Shown here: positions 45,765 through 58,611 of the stretch, piece after piece
Numbering within the stretch: the stretch's first letter is position 1
Layout of the letters: each line of letters opens with the position of its first letter
Source of the DNA: Monocercomonoides exilis
Lineage: Eukaryota > Preaxostyla > Oxymonadida > Polymastigidae
Reading direction: 5' to 3'
NCBI GenBank assembly: GCA_001643675.2
Contig: LSRY02000009.1
Span: 1,001,501-1,065,500, forward strand
Length of the DNA: 64,000 nt
The notes under the pieces: model-generated
Told to the model about the DNA's origin: nothing
Database searches by the model: none
What the model saw: only the letters and a program-made list of their open reading frames with translations
Made by a program: the position numbers and the translations under genes

Positions 45765-47655
45765 AGGTGTTAATTTTCATGTCTTTCATCAGATGAATTT
45801 GTTGAGAGACAAATGAGAAGATCAATTCAGAATTGGTGAGCGCTGCAGTTGCTGTCATCTGCTCAATCATCTGGCCAAAATGACAAATACACAGCAACCT
45901 TCATTCTCTTTGCAGACATTTCAATAAAGGTACAAATGTTTGCCTTTCCAATCTCAAAAGCTGAAAGTCTGTGAAACTCCAATTTCAGATGAAAAACGGA
46001 TCTGAAAGTTTTATTTTTTTGTTGAGTTTTCTTGCCTCTCTTCATTTCCCTTTCGAAAATAAATAAAATAAAATAAAATAAAATAAAATGCATTTTCAAC
46101 ATTCACTAAAAGTGTCAATTCTCAAACAAATTTCTTTGTTTCCATTTCATTTCTCCAGCAATCTCTGATTCAGATATCAAATGCAAAGATATTCTATAAG
46201 ACGATATGAATCATGATAATGTAGAAAAAGCTGCGTGAAATGTTGATGCATTTGAAGCAAATGTAGAAAATGACGACGAATGAATTGCATGAAATGGTAA
46301 ATTGAAGTTCGAAAATTGAGAAGATGAGAGCCAATTGATGTCAACGGAGAAATTCATTGAAATTCTCTTCTTCTTTCCTTTTTTTCTTCTTCTGCCGAGG
46401 AGAAACCTCTGAATCCTTTTCACTTTCAGCTCAATCTCTTTCCCTCTCTTTAGCAAAGAATAGGAAATATTGAGTAATCTCTTTTTCATTTCATCTCTAA
46501 AGCTTTCAATTCCCCTTCTCTTACAAAAAATCATCTTTCCTCAAAAATAATTCTTTGTCAAAGCCCAATGCCAGGCATCTTCGAAATATCTTGAATTTCA
46601 TCTGTCTGTCTGCATTTTTCTTCCCCACTTTTCTTTTTCTTGTTCAAAGCCAGCTTATCTTTCGCTCTATCAACTTCCTGAACTAAAAATAATCGCTTCA
46701 AAAAAATAACAACAGTTAACCTTATAAACATTTTTAAAGGCAATTTTCTGTTTTATATTCAGTTGGCAACTGCTTTCTTCAATTCAATTTCATTATTCCT
46801 CCATTTTAAATTGTTTCATCATCTAATTCGCTTATTATCCTTTTCAGATGTCATTTCCCCCTCAAAGGAGTCGACTTTTGACTTACCGAGGAAAAGAAAG
46901 ACCTTTATTATCTTTTCAATTCCATCCTGCATCATCGAAAAATTAAACAAAATCCAACGGTCATCCAATATCTCCTTCTTGAACAGAAGATACTGCACAA
47001 ATTTTCCTCACTCGAAATTCTGCACTGAAAGGCGGATGCAGCCATTTATAATAAAATGTCATGTTTCTGGTTCCTGAAATGATGGTGAACAGAGACATTT
47101 TCAAAATGAATAGGAGTTATATAAGGGCATACGTGATGTTGTGTCTATCAATAATTTATAACTGTAACTGTTTGGTCGCACATAAATGAAAAACAACGCA
47201 TCAATTAACCAAAACGAATATGTCGTCATCAATGAAACATAAAGTCATATGAAAAAACTGTTCTTATAATGACAATATATTTCATTCGTCAATTTTTCAT
47301 TTAAACAGGGAATATTTTTGTTCGAAGAAAACGATACGATCAATGCATCCATTACAGCAAACAAAAGAAGAAAAAGATTTTTTTTTCTTCATGAAACATT
47401 GCCAAAATGTTAGCACGAGATGAAACGGTGTGAATTCATAGATTGTTGTGATTGTTTTGTGTTTTTATTTTTCATCTGCTTCTTCTATTCGATCATTCAC
47501 GAATTCAATGTGAATGATAAAAATGCTGTTGTTTTCTGGTACATTATTTCTTTAAAAACACAGACGGAATTCAACACAAAAAAATTCACTGGTTTGCAGA
47601 TATTGTTATGCTTGAATCCTTGATTGTTGAGGTTTTATTTTATTATTTATATTTG
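45765..47655. other. Long stretch with no supported gene
   Basis: Frames at 45863-46102 and 46211-46534 (minus) and at 46763-47077 (plus) show no recognisable domain. A short (AAATA)n run lies at 46060-46086. Sequence from 47.1 kb is AT-rich. Relics of genes are possible. Confidence 0.35.
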
Positions 47656-48944
47656 TTTGAAGAGTTGCTTTCTGAGCTTGAAGATTGCAATGATAACGAG
47701 CAGAAGCAAAAAATCATTGAAATGAATGAACTTATGGACGAAATGGAAAGTATGAATTCAGATCAATATTAAGAATCGAGCAATTCGAAAAAATTCAGAA
47801 AATGATTGATGAAAAGAAAATGAATTTTGGAAATGTGATTCTGCTTTTGAAGCACATTGGCTATTGTGAAATGTTAAAGCGCACATCCAACTCAAATTTT
47901 GGAAATTCTTCATAGGGAAAAAGTTTTGCCGAAATGTTGATTTTGAAAAGGAGAAAAAAGAAGAAAAGAATGAAAAACTTTTGGCTGACCTTTGCAAATG
48001 CTATACAATGCTCAGTAATCATAACCTTAGAAAGGAATTGCTTTCAATTTGTCTGTCTAGCCTTTTGAAAGCAGCTTTGAACAAAGATGATAGTGAGGAG
48101 ACTCGAAAAGAAGTGGAAATTGCTTTGCTAGCATTGAGCAAAATTGAAGGATATCATGTGTGCTCTTTTTCTCTTTCTTTTTGTATTTTAGTATTTTTCT
48201 TTTCTTTTTTCTTTTTCTTTCTTTTTTTTTTAACAGAAAATAGAAAAGAAGCCGTATTTAGAAGAAATGAAAGAAATGGTCTAATATCATCAGAATTATC
48301 GAAACCTTTCCTGCCTTTCCTATCAGTCGGCTTGGAAATTTTTAATTTTCAGATTACTCAAAAACAGACATTTGGAAGATAATATTGTGGATGCAACGCA
48401 TTTTGCGAGAGAGGCAACAAAAGAATTGGAAGCGCTGATTTAATGTGTGGATTGGAAAAGAAAAGAAGAAGCGAATGAAGTGCTGGTATTCAGGAGATGG
48501 ATTAAAACAATTGAGATTTATTTTCGCTATTGTCAATTGCAGACTGAAGAATATGTTTGTCTTTTCATCAGAATTGTTCAGATATATCGAGTTGCAAGAG
48601 AAAACAAAAGTGAAATAAGCGATTGGTGCATTCATTCCTTGAGAGAAGCAACTGAAAGAAGAATTGTGAAAATTGAAGCTTTTTTGAAAAGTGGTGCTAT
48701 TGATGCTGTTTTTGAGGAAATTCAGCAACAGACAGTGGATGACGGAATGATATTTGATTGCTTGGAATTTTTTGAGAACATTTCAAGTAAATTGAAAGAA
48801 AAGAAGAAAGATGACAGGGAAGAAGCGAAAAGAAAGGCTATAAAAAAAGAGTATTTGGAAAAGATGGAAGAAGAAGGATACGAAGATATCATCACAAGCT
48901 TTCAAGAAATTATTGATTTCCTTGACTTAGGATTCCATTATTAA
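47656..48944 (+). pseudogene. Lineage-specific repeat-family protein, copy 3, decayed
   Basis: The family start block FEELLSELEDCNDNEQKQK leads into several frameshifts between 47770 and 47980. The ICLSSLLKAALNKDDSEETR block follows, then an intron (about 48155-48236, GTGTGC..AACAG), then KIEKKPYLEEMKEMV-TAA-YHQNYRNL. Another TAA stands before CVDWKRKEE (about 48440), at a Lys/Arg position in the paralogues. The C-terminal part (48447-48944) is open and matches copies 1 and 2 closely. At least two TAA codons and more than one frameshift make this a clear pseudogene. Confidence 0.7.
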
Positions 48945-49375
48945 TCGTTTGAGATTTCTGATTATTTTGTTCATTCTTGAGAAAGTGAAATGCACTTCAC
49001 TTTGTAACTCAAAAAATATCTTTAATTTTTTTATATTTTTCAAAACGCAATTTTGCAGGCATTTGAGTATTTTTTGTCTTTTTTCAACACACTTTGGAAA
49101 GCAGCAAAGCAAAGAAAGAAGGAAGGAAGGAATCACAAATGATTGTTTCATATATTTAGTATTCTTGAAGAAGAGGGAAAAAAGTTGAAATATGTTTTAA
49201 AGAAATAAAAAAATACTCTCTTTATTGGATTTGAAATGCGAAAAAAATCAAATTCAAAAGACGAAGAAAGTTGATTTTCGAAAAAATAACATCAACTTTT
49301 CTTGAAAACAGAAAAAAGAAGAACAGGTATTTTGTTCAAATCAAATGAAGTGGAAAGACGAAAACACAAGATGAA
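48945..49375. other. Intergenic stretch between convergent family copies
   Basis: Only chance frames. Copies 3 (plus) and 4 (minus) converge on this stretch. Confidence 0.4.
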
Positions 49376-50400
49376 TCAAAAAGTCAATGATTCAGCAACA
49401 AACAAAATAATCACCAATGAATGGAACCAACTTACAGACAAAGCTCTGTTTTGTAATCTTGCAACAACTGAACTGATGATACAATCTTCGTATACTTCTT
49501 CTTCCATCTTTTCAAGCACTTTCCTTTTCAACTCTTTTCTTTTCGCTTCATCACTTACGATTTCTCTTTCGCTTTTCAATCTTTCGCAAATACCTTTGAA
49601 ATAAGTCAAGCAATTCACAGTTTGAATATAGCCCATATGTGATTGAGAAACCACCCTCAAAAATACATCAACAGTTTCGCTTTCCAACAAGTCTTCAATC
49701 TTCACGGCTCTGTTTTCTGCAGCTTTGCTCAATGGACTAATGCACTGATCACAAATTCCTCGATAATTCTCCTTTGATGCTCGAAATATCTGAACAATGC
49801 TTGTGATAAGCTCAGCTAATTCTTTATTCGGCAATCTGCAATCAGAAAAGAAAGAACCAATCATATCAAGCCATCTCATCAAAGCAAGCTCTTCCAGAGT
49901 CTTTTTTCCCCTTTCCTCCCCTCTTTTTCTCTTCAAATTTTCTCTCTTTGAAAACTCCTTCAATTCTCTTGATGCTTCTCTGGTAAAATGCAGCTCATTC
50001 GCAATTAAGTTTTCCAAGCTTTTGTCTTTGTGTTATCGATTAATCAAAAATTTCCAAGCACACTGATGAGCAAGTTGAGTGTGATCGTGATGCTCCTGGT
50101 GATTTTTGATGATTTCTGTCATCTTTTCCAAGAAAAGTTCTTGTTCCACTTTCTGATGAAAAATAAGGAGGAAAAAATAAATCTCATCAAAAATGGGAAA
50201 TAGAAATGCTCATTCAGTTCCATCATCAATGTAACTTGAACATGATAAAGCCAGTTCCACTTCTTTTTGTGTTTCCTCGTTTTCCTCTTTCTTCAATGCA
50301 ACTTTCAGAAGGCAAGACAAGCAAATTGAAAGCAATTTCGAATCGAACTTGTTGCCAAGCAAAAGATAGCTTTGGCGTAGATCAACAATTTGCAATTCAG
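49376..50400 (-). pseudogene. Lineage-specific repeat-family protein, copy 4, 5'-truncated
   Basis: The minus strand begins within the family at QIVDLRQSYLLLGNKF, then LLSICLSCLLKVALKKEENE. An intron ending TTTTTCATCAG leads to KVEQELFLEKMTEIIKNHQE. The remainder (NELHFTREASRELKEF to the stop at 49376) is complete, with a C-terminus different from the other copies. One in-frame TAA is at 50035-50033, at a variable position. The first about 140 codons are missing: family homology stops at about 50400, where DIRS-like terminal sequence starts on the other side. Loss of the 5' end together with the TAA makes it a pseudogene. Confidence 0.7.
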
Positions 50401-50410
50401 TGAATTATTA

Positions 50411-51055
50411 CATTCAAGGAGCAGGTTTGCTCAACAATAATGATGAGATAATAGTACGTTTAATGGGTGGTTTGAAATCTGATTTCGCTTCAACTCAAAT
50501 TCAATGGAGAAGTTTGATGTCATTAAGTTTCATAGATCAACAACCAATGAGAAGCTTACACGTGGATGGTGAGGAAAAGGAATTTGATCTTCTTTTAATG
50601 ATGGAAAAAGTTCAAAAAATAATTGAAGAGTTATACAAGAGCTGAGCCTGAATTTCATCATCAAGGATAATAGATTGTGTACAGATAAGAAAGGAAAAGA
50701 GAGAGAGAGAGAGCAGAAAAAGAGAAGCTCTCGGTCAAGATCATTTTCTTCGGAATATGGATCAAGTTATAAAAGTTGCATGCCACAGAAAAAACACAGA
50801 CAACTCCAATGGAACATTCGCGCATCCCCTCGGACCAAGTGTTTTGATGGAGAGGTGGATAGTTATTGGGATTCCGAGGAGGAGGAAGAGGAAGAGGAAA
50901 ACCTAGACTTTGCAAAAAAAATCCAAGCAAATGGCTGTCACTTCGAAAGCAGGTGGGAGAGCACTGGAAGTTTATCAAGTTATGCAAGGCATTTTCTGTG
51001 AGAATAAGCGAGGACAGTCTAAATGGGATATAATCACATCGGTTTTAGCATGACT
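50411..51055 (+). mobile_element. 5' end fragment of a DIRS-like element (copy D)
   Basis: The start, CAAGGAGCAGGTTTGCTC..AACAATAATGATGAGATAAT..TTTAATGGGTGGTTTG, follows the same order of words as the 5' end of copy B (CAAGGAGCAAGTTTGCTCC..ATGAG..TTTATGGGTGGTTT), on the plus strand. Downstream plus-strand frames (50526-50645, EEKEFDLLLMMEKVQKIIEE; 50675-51001, with RSSRSRSFSSEYGSSYK) have the acidic-then-Ser/Arg-rich look of a gag-like protein. Homology ends near the palindrome at 51113. The terminus match is seen directly; the gag role is inference. Confidence 0.5.
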
Positions 51056-51112
51056 TTTTGCGACTATATCCAATTGCGATTACACTCAATTTCGTTTTTA
51101 ATAGAAAAAAAA

Positions 51113-53322
51113 TAATTACCATTGGTGCCAAACCCTGAACCTGGTGCCAAACCCGGAACTGGCAAATATTTGTGTAATTTGAAAAAAATAATAACTTATT
51201 GCAAACAAAGAACGAAGAGCTCTCATTCAAAATTTGACTATGCCTATTATTATTTATTTATATTTTTTAATCAAAAACGCTAATACATTCGTATTCATAA
51301 AAATTGTTTAATTCATCAATTATCCAAAAATAAATATTGTAAACAAGATAACAATAAAAATAAAATATCATATCACGATTTGTTTTATATATGTGAATAA
51401 AAAATCAATATGTGTTAAAAAATATTTGTGATTCACATGACAAAATAATTTTTTCACATTTGATCATAACCATAAGAATGTGAAAAGTTATTGGCAAGCT
51501 CAACCACAACTTGCGAGAGAGGTTTGCATTAAATATTTCAAGAAGCCTTTAATAACAATTTATCTTTCTTTTAATTTACAACTATAATTTTATGAATACG
51601 TCTGCCAGATACCTGTTTTGTCTCAAGCATGCTTTTTTGGTAGCAGACGTTCCAAAAGAAAAGGTTACAGTCTGTTATTTTTGGAATGAAATTTATTCTA
51701 TTATTGTTTGTTATGCCTCACTTTTAAAAGCTTCAAAAATGGGGCTATAACTGCAGTGTTTATTGTATATTTTTTTAAAGTTTGTTGGTATTTAATTTGT
51801 TCAATGATAAGCCAAACTTTGTTTATATGGTATTTATACTAATGACTTACTGTAGTTAATATTTTGATTCAAATAAATACATATTCAGCTATTAATTAAG
51901 TTGATATTATTTATTAAAATTTGTTCAATTCTTTCTATATTCAATTATCGTACTCGATCTACAATAAAATTTCTTGTGCATTTTCTCAATACATTATGTT
52001 TGCTGGTGTTTTATCTCAAAATTCTTTATTTTCACAAAAATATACGATGCATTTTCTTTATCAATTTTTGAGTATTTTTTAGTATTATATTTCATAATTC
52101 ATTTTTTATTTGTTTGTACAATTTCATTACATATATAAATATTAACTTGTTTTATTCAATCAACATATATTGTTTTTTCCTCATGTTAATGAATTTCTCT
52201 TCAAAGAAATACAGTTTAAAAATTTGATAATTAAATAAATTGAAAAAATGATAAAGTTTAACATCAATTATTGGATATTATCTTGATTAATAAAATTATA
52301 AATGACATATTGTTCGAAGTTTAAAAAATACCACTTTGAATCATATAAAATTAATAAAATTACACAAAAATTGATAAAGAAAATGCATCGTATATTTTTG
52401 TGAAAATAAAGAATTTTGAGATAAAACACCAGCAAACATAATGTATTGAGAAAATGCACAAGAAATTTTATTGTAGATCGAGTACGATAATTGAATATAG
52501 AAAGAATTGAACAAATTTTAATAAATAATATCAACTTAATTAATAGCTGAATATGTATTTATTTGAATCAAAATATTAACTACAGTAAGTCATTAGTATA
52601 AATACCATATAAACAAAGTTTGGCTTATCATTGAACAAATTAAATACCAACAAACTTTAAAAAAATATACAATAAACACTGCAGTTATAGCCCCATTTTT
52701 GAAGCTTTTAAAAGTGAGGCATAACAAACAATAATAGAATAAATTTCATTCCAAAAATAACAGACTGTAACCTTTTCTTTTGGAACGTCTGCTACCAAAA
52801 AAGCATGCTTGAGACAAAACAGGTATCTGGCAGACGTATTCATAAAATTATAGTTGTAAATTAAAAGAAAGATAAATTGTTATTAAAGGCTTCTTGAAAT
52901 ATTTAATGCAAACCTCTCTCGCAAGTTGTGGTTGAGCTTGCCAATAACTTTTCACATTCTTATGGTTATGATCAAATGTGAAAAAATTATTTTGTCATGT
53001 GAATCACAAATATTTTTTAACACATATTGATTTTTTATTCACATATATAAAACAAATCGTGATATGATATTTTATTTTTATTGTTATCTTGTTTACAATA
53101 TTTATTTTTGGATAATTGATGAATTAAACAATTTTTATGAATACGAATGTATTAGCGTTTTTGATTAAAAAATATAAATAAATAATAATAGGCATAGTCA
53201 AATTTTGAATGAGAGCTCTTCGTTCTTTGTTTGCAATAAGTTATTATTTTTTTCAAATTACACAAATATTTGCCAGTTCCGGGTTTGGCACCAGGTTCAG
53301 GGTTTGGCACCAATGGTAATTA
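51113..53322. mobile_element. 2.2-kb palindromic (foldback-type) element
   Basis: The arm 51113-52070 is the reverse complement of 52365-53322 with no length difference (paired coordinates sum to 104435 at both ends). Every stretch I compared is identical. The 294-base centre is AT-rich and unpaired. Each arm tip carries two near-identical 20-bp tandem units, TTGGTGCCAAACCCTGAACC and CTGGTGCCAAACCCGGAACT. The tips end in TAATTACC/GGTAATTA; TAATTA is itself palindromic, so a target duplication cannot be separated from the element. No frame in it looks coding. It is non-autonomous or a palindromic amplification. Confidence 0.9.
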
Positions 53323-54369
53323 ATTATGGTTCAATTTCTAAATTTTTTTTTTGATATTCTTCACAACGACACTTTTTTCAACATCAACAACAATTTTTTT
53401 ATAAATACACATAATTCAGTTTTATTAAAAAATCTTTGAGAAATATTGAAAAATCGATATTATATGATCAAAAATTCAATTTTTCAATGAAAAATGAACC
53501 CATTAAGAGACAAAATGCAATTTAATATATTTGGTCCTGTGATTATATGCAATGAAAAATAAATGGAAATAAATTCAAAAAATGTTATAATAAACAAATG
53601 TGTTTGTGCTCGATGTGATTATTTCCTGTTTTGACTGTATTGTTTTTTGGGTGTGGATTTCAATAAAGTCTTTTTGTCACAATCTTGAAAATAATCATTG
53701 ACATGTGAAATACATCACAGCTATAACAGAAGCTTATGCACAAGATGAAAGAAAGATGAAGATATCTTTGTACGGTATTGTTTCTTCTCAGTGATCATTT
53801 GAAACCAATCACAACAAAACTTCACACAAAAATTATCAACATCCAAAATATTATTTCAATAACAATTACCCACATATCTTTCAAACAGTCCAAAGTGAGT
53901 TATTCATTTTGAACACTAACTTTTGATATTGGTGATTGTCTGTTTTGATGAATGAATGATTCTGTCAAAATTCACAAAAATCAGATTTTCCATTATCACC
54001 TCTGAAAGATATGAGAATTTTTGATGAAAATGTTTCTTTTCACTGTTGTGTTTATTGATTCCCATTGAAAATGCGGGATGCCCAACTATTGTGATGGTTC
54101 CAAATTTGGGACGAAATTTTTGGTTTTTTGAAAAATAATAAGGATTTGTTCACAACTTTTTCTGCAATTATTTCATAATAAATCTTCTGTAACAATGAAA
54201 AAAATTCAGAAAAATTCAAAAGTTGAGAAAAAAATTATAGGAAATATTGTGTGGAACAAAATTGGAAAATGATAAAATTTTATCCCAATTTGTTTTGAAC
54301 AGATACTCCTAAAATGGGCATGATCAAATCAGATTTTTGATTGAATCTTCTTATTTCCGATTTGACGAT
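53323..54369. other. AT-rich intergenic stretch upstream of the epimerase gene
   Basis: No repeat or gene is supported. A short 5' exon of the epimerase gene could lie near its end, since the first recognised exon lacks an in-frame start. Confidence 0.4.
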
Positions 54370-57300
54370 GAATAAAGAACTTTCGAGCGAATTCTACAAA
54401 GCATTTGGAGAGCATCCGCAGAATTATTTGTCCTTGCCATTTCCAGTTCAGCTTGGGTGTGCTTGTGTTTTTGTGCTTTTGTTGTTGTTGAAATGGTGTT
54501 TTGTGGATTGGAACCTGGACTTCGAAGAGAAACTTCGTTTTTGCCGGCATTTGCGTCGAAGCCTCGAAACGTGATTCTTGTGGACTGCTTCCTCGAAGCG
54601 GTGTTTTCGAAAAACAGAGTTAAAGATGCATCATGTGATTGCGCAATTGATTGCCGCGGTGCTTTGGAAAAGGAGTATTTTGAAAGAGCGTTGGGATTGG
54701 TGCAGAGGCATTTTCCGCACAAAAAACTTGGGGCTTCATTCAAAATATACACACGAAATAAAATGCCGATGGTTTCGAATTTGATTTCATTATTTTTGTT
54801 ATTATTGATGAAGTTTTATCTTTGGCATTTTTTTTTTTTTTGAAATGTCTGTTAGGAAAAGATGGAGATTTCGAAAGAGCTTTTGCTGTTGGCAGCGATT
54901 TTGACAGTGCTGGAAGTTAATTCGCTGGCAGCTTCTATTTGTTCGATAAAGGAGATGCTGCTGAGTGCAATGGTATGTGTTTATTGTTTCATTCTATTCT
55001 TTCTTTATTTGTTAAAAAAATAATTTTTTTATAAATATTTTTGTGAATCATTGGGTGAATTTTATTGTTTGATATTAAAATTTGCACAACCTCAAATTTT
55101 GACTGAAGCCAAGATCTCGCCAAGGCGAAGGGGTTGCTGCGTATTTGAGCGCGCTTTTTGTAGGGTGCCAGAATGTTGTTGTGCATCTTCCGTCATTTGA
55201 TTCATCGCGAAGCGAAAACTCGCATCCGCTTGTTTACCCGCTCACCGAGAATATTGTTCGCTGTGGAGGGCAAAGCAAATGTGAGGAATCGAAGGCGGAG
55301 GATTCGTGTGGGGCAGTGTTGAGCGGCGGTGCAACTGGACGCAGCAGATGGCTGTTCCGGATTGGAAAAGAGGCAGAGTTGGAGAAGGACGAAGTTGAGA
55401 AGCTTCGAATTGTTCAATTTAGCGCAGAGCTTACGTTCCTTCTTGTTAAATATGTATGTTGGGGTTTTGAGAATAATTATGTGATTATTATTTTGTGATT
55501 ATCAAACTTTTTTCTTTTCTATCTATCTTTCTTTTTTATTTGTGTGTGTGTGTGTGTGTGTGATTTCATTTTTTTTTAAAATGCAAATGATGATTTTTGG
55601 TGTGTTATTCATTTATTTTTGTGAATATGTGTGGATGTGAAAATGAGTAGAACTTGCATGAGAAACATTACCCCAGGCTTCTGCTGAACGAGATGACGCA
55701 CCCGGGCACGCTGACTGAGCAGAATACACAAAGAGAAGGAGGGATGGATGTGATATGGGAAGCGGTGGAGGAAATGAAGAAGAAAGTGAAAGGAGCAGAA
55801 TTCTCAATAGAAGAGAAGGAAAAGAAAGGAAAAGAAGGAGATGAAAAGGGCTGTGTTGCAACGATTGGAGCAGTGAAGGCAGCGTATCCGTTGCTTGGAA
55901 CACTGATTGATGAGCTTGTTGAGCAATATCTGGGGAAGGAACAAAAATTGCCATTGGAGTCTTCATCTGTTTTGTCTTCGTTGGATCTGATAAATCCGTT
56001 TGTCTACTGCATGAAGAACTGTGCAAGAGATGCGTGGCTGCCTGTGAGTGCATTGCCGTGGACTGGGGTTGAAAAGAATGGAAAAGCAGAAAAAGGGATT
56101 TGTTTGTGTGAATCGGTCAGATGTTGTGGCGGGAAGGAGTTTCATTGGCCGGGAATTCCGCAGAAGACTGAGAAGAAACAAGAAGAATGTGCTTTCTTCT
56201 TTCTGGAGGGGAGTTGCGTATACAAAGTGGAGGCTGTGAAGGATGGGGGCAATGGATGCAGCGTGGAAACGGCGGGGAAAGCGAGTTCGGAAGGAAAAGA
56301 ACGGAGTTCTTCGAGTTGTGGTTCAGAAAATGAGGTGTTCCCTCTTTCGTCTGGGATTTGTGTTGCACCGCTTTCACTGGTTGAGATTGTTTCGAAAAAG
56401 ATGACAGAATTTTCTGAATGGAATCAGAAACTGACAGATTTTTCTTCTGCTTCTGCTTCTGCTTCTGCTTCTGCTTCTGCTCCTTCGGGTTCTTCGGGTT
56501 CTTCCACTTTTCATTCGCTCGTTTATTCTCTGTGCCAAACATTCACAAAGGATGAGCCTGATCTCAAGTCGGTCAAAACAGATGCCACTGCTCTTTTAGG
56601 TATGATTGAGAGGATTCTACCTGCTGAGCGCCAAAAGCGAGGCTTTTTTGATTCGCTGAGGGAATTGCGTGCGGCTGTGAATGCGCTGCGCTTGCCTTCA
56701 TGTGTGTGTGCGCGGGGAAACGATTGCAGCGGAAAAGAAGGCGAAAGAAAAGCCGAGAAGGAAGAGAAGGAAGAGAAGGAAGAGAAGGAAGAGAAGGAAG
56801 AGAAGGAAGAGAAGGAAGAGAAGGAGAATGGCAAACAACAGGAAAGGGAAGCGATTAAGAAGGAATCGGAGTCGTTGGCCTTCTTGCTCCGCCCCATACC
56901 GCCTCCTTCTTTATTCCTCCCAGCTTCGCTTTTGACTTCTTCTGTTGATAATGAGAGCGTGTCTGTTGCGCAGTCGTCCTCAATTGAGTCAAGCGATCCG
57001 CCAAAAATTGCGCTTGTGACAGGAGCAGCTGGCTTTATTGGGTCTTGGGTGTGCCACAGACTTCTGATGAGCGGGGTTGCTGTGATTGCAGTTGACTCGC
57101 TGAATGATTTTTATTCATCGTCAATCAAGGAACATGCGATTGCAAGGCTGGAAGAAGTGGCTCGTGCGGTTGGAGGGAAGAGATGGAAAGAAGAGAGAGG
57201 AGGAGAAAAGAAAGAGGCAGGAAGTGAAGACAGCAACGGAACAGGGGTTATATCGCTTTTGACGAATTTTGTGTTCATTTACCACGATTTGCGAGACAAA

Positions 57301-58568
57301 GAAGGATTTCACGCGAAAATTGAAAAAGCATACAAATATGTCACTGGAGTGAAATGTCCTGTTTCAGAGGACAAAGCGAATGATAATAGCCAGATTCATT
57401 CAGAATCGAAAACGAAAGTGCGCATTCCGTATATTGTTCATCTGGCAGCGCGTGCTGGTGTTCGGTCGTCGATGCTGTATCCGGAGCTTTTCAGATCAGA
57501 AAATGTGTTGACGACACAAAATGTGTTTGAGCTGGCTGTGGGAGACTGGAGCGATGGGAAGAGAGGAGAAGGGTGGGGCACACAGAGCATTGTGTATGCC
57601 TCTTCAAGTTCTGTGTATGGAAAGATGAAAGACGGACTTTGTGCAGAGCATCTTTGCGTTGGGCCACCTGAATGCATATACGCGGATACAAAAGTGTGAA
57701 GAGATGTGTGAGTGAGAAAGTTGAATGCTTTTGTATATTTATTTGTGGTTGTAAGATAACTTGAGGATATTGTTGAGTCTTTTTTCATTTTTCATTTTTC
57801 ATTTTTGCATTCTTCCTTCCTTGTTTCACAAAAGGTTGAAAACGAAAGGCAAGCCGCTGAATTTATATCGAAATTAACCCACACTCCCATGATATCAACA
57901 ACAGCGCCTCCTTCTCCTCCCGTGTCCACATTCATTCCATCTTCAGTGCTTGCGCACTCGCCAATTCCACCTGTCTTCACAGGGCTCCGATTTTTCACTG
58001 TTGATGGCGAGGTGCTGGGCAGCTCGGCAATGGGGCGGATTGACATGGCGATTCCCTGCTTCACTCGGATGCTGCATTCAGAAGGGAAGGAGAAAGTGAC
58101 GATGTATGGGGACGGGTCGTTCAGAAGGGATTATACGAATGTGAGGGACATTGTGGATGGAATATGCCTGAGCTTGGACAGAGCAGAGCGATTGAGGAGC
58201 CAGATGAGAAAAGAGAAAGAATTGGCGCTCTCGAAAGAAAGAAGTGCAGAAGAAGAGAAAAGCGAGAAAACGAGTTTAACTACGGGTTTGTCTGGCAGTT
58301 CGTCAGTTGCAGTGGAAGACTTGCTGAGAGTGTTCAATTTGGGAGAGGACCATTCGACTTCTGTGAGGCAGCTTATTGTTCAATTAGCGAAGGAAATGGG
58401 GATGTTCAGCAAGGAGACGATTTCAGCTATTAAAGAGAAAGTGAAGCACGAAGTGACTGAAGAAGAGTTTGCATTCATTTATTTGCTTGATTGTTGTTCA
58501 TGAGAATATTTAATATTTGGGGAATGGGCATATATGTATATTCCCATTTGAATATCAAAAAAATCTTT

Positions 58569-58611
<43 letters not shown>

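Noticed and set aside
45457-45897. Open frames encoding poly-Ser (minus) and poly-Lys (plus)
   Set aside because: They are translations of the (GAA)n tract in different frames; no unique coding sequence supports them.
55613-56053. Minus-strand frame of 146 codons opposite the epimerase extension
   Set aside because: Shadow of the coding exon 55651-57693.
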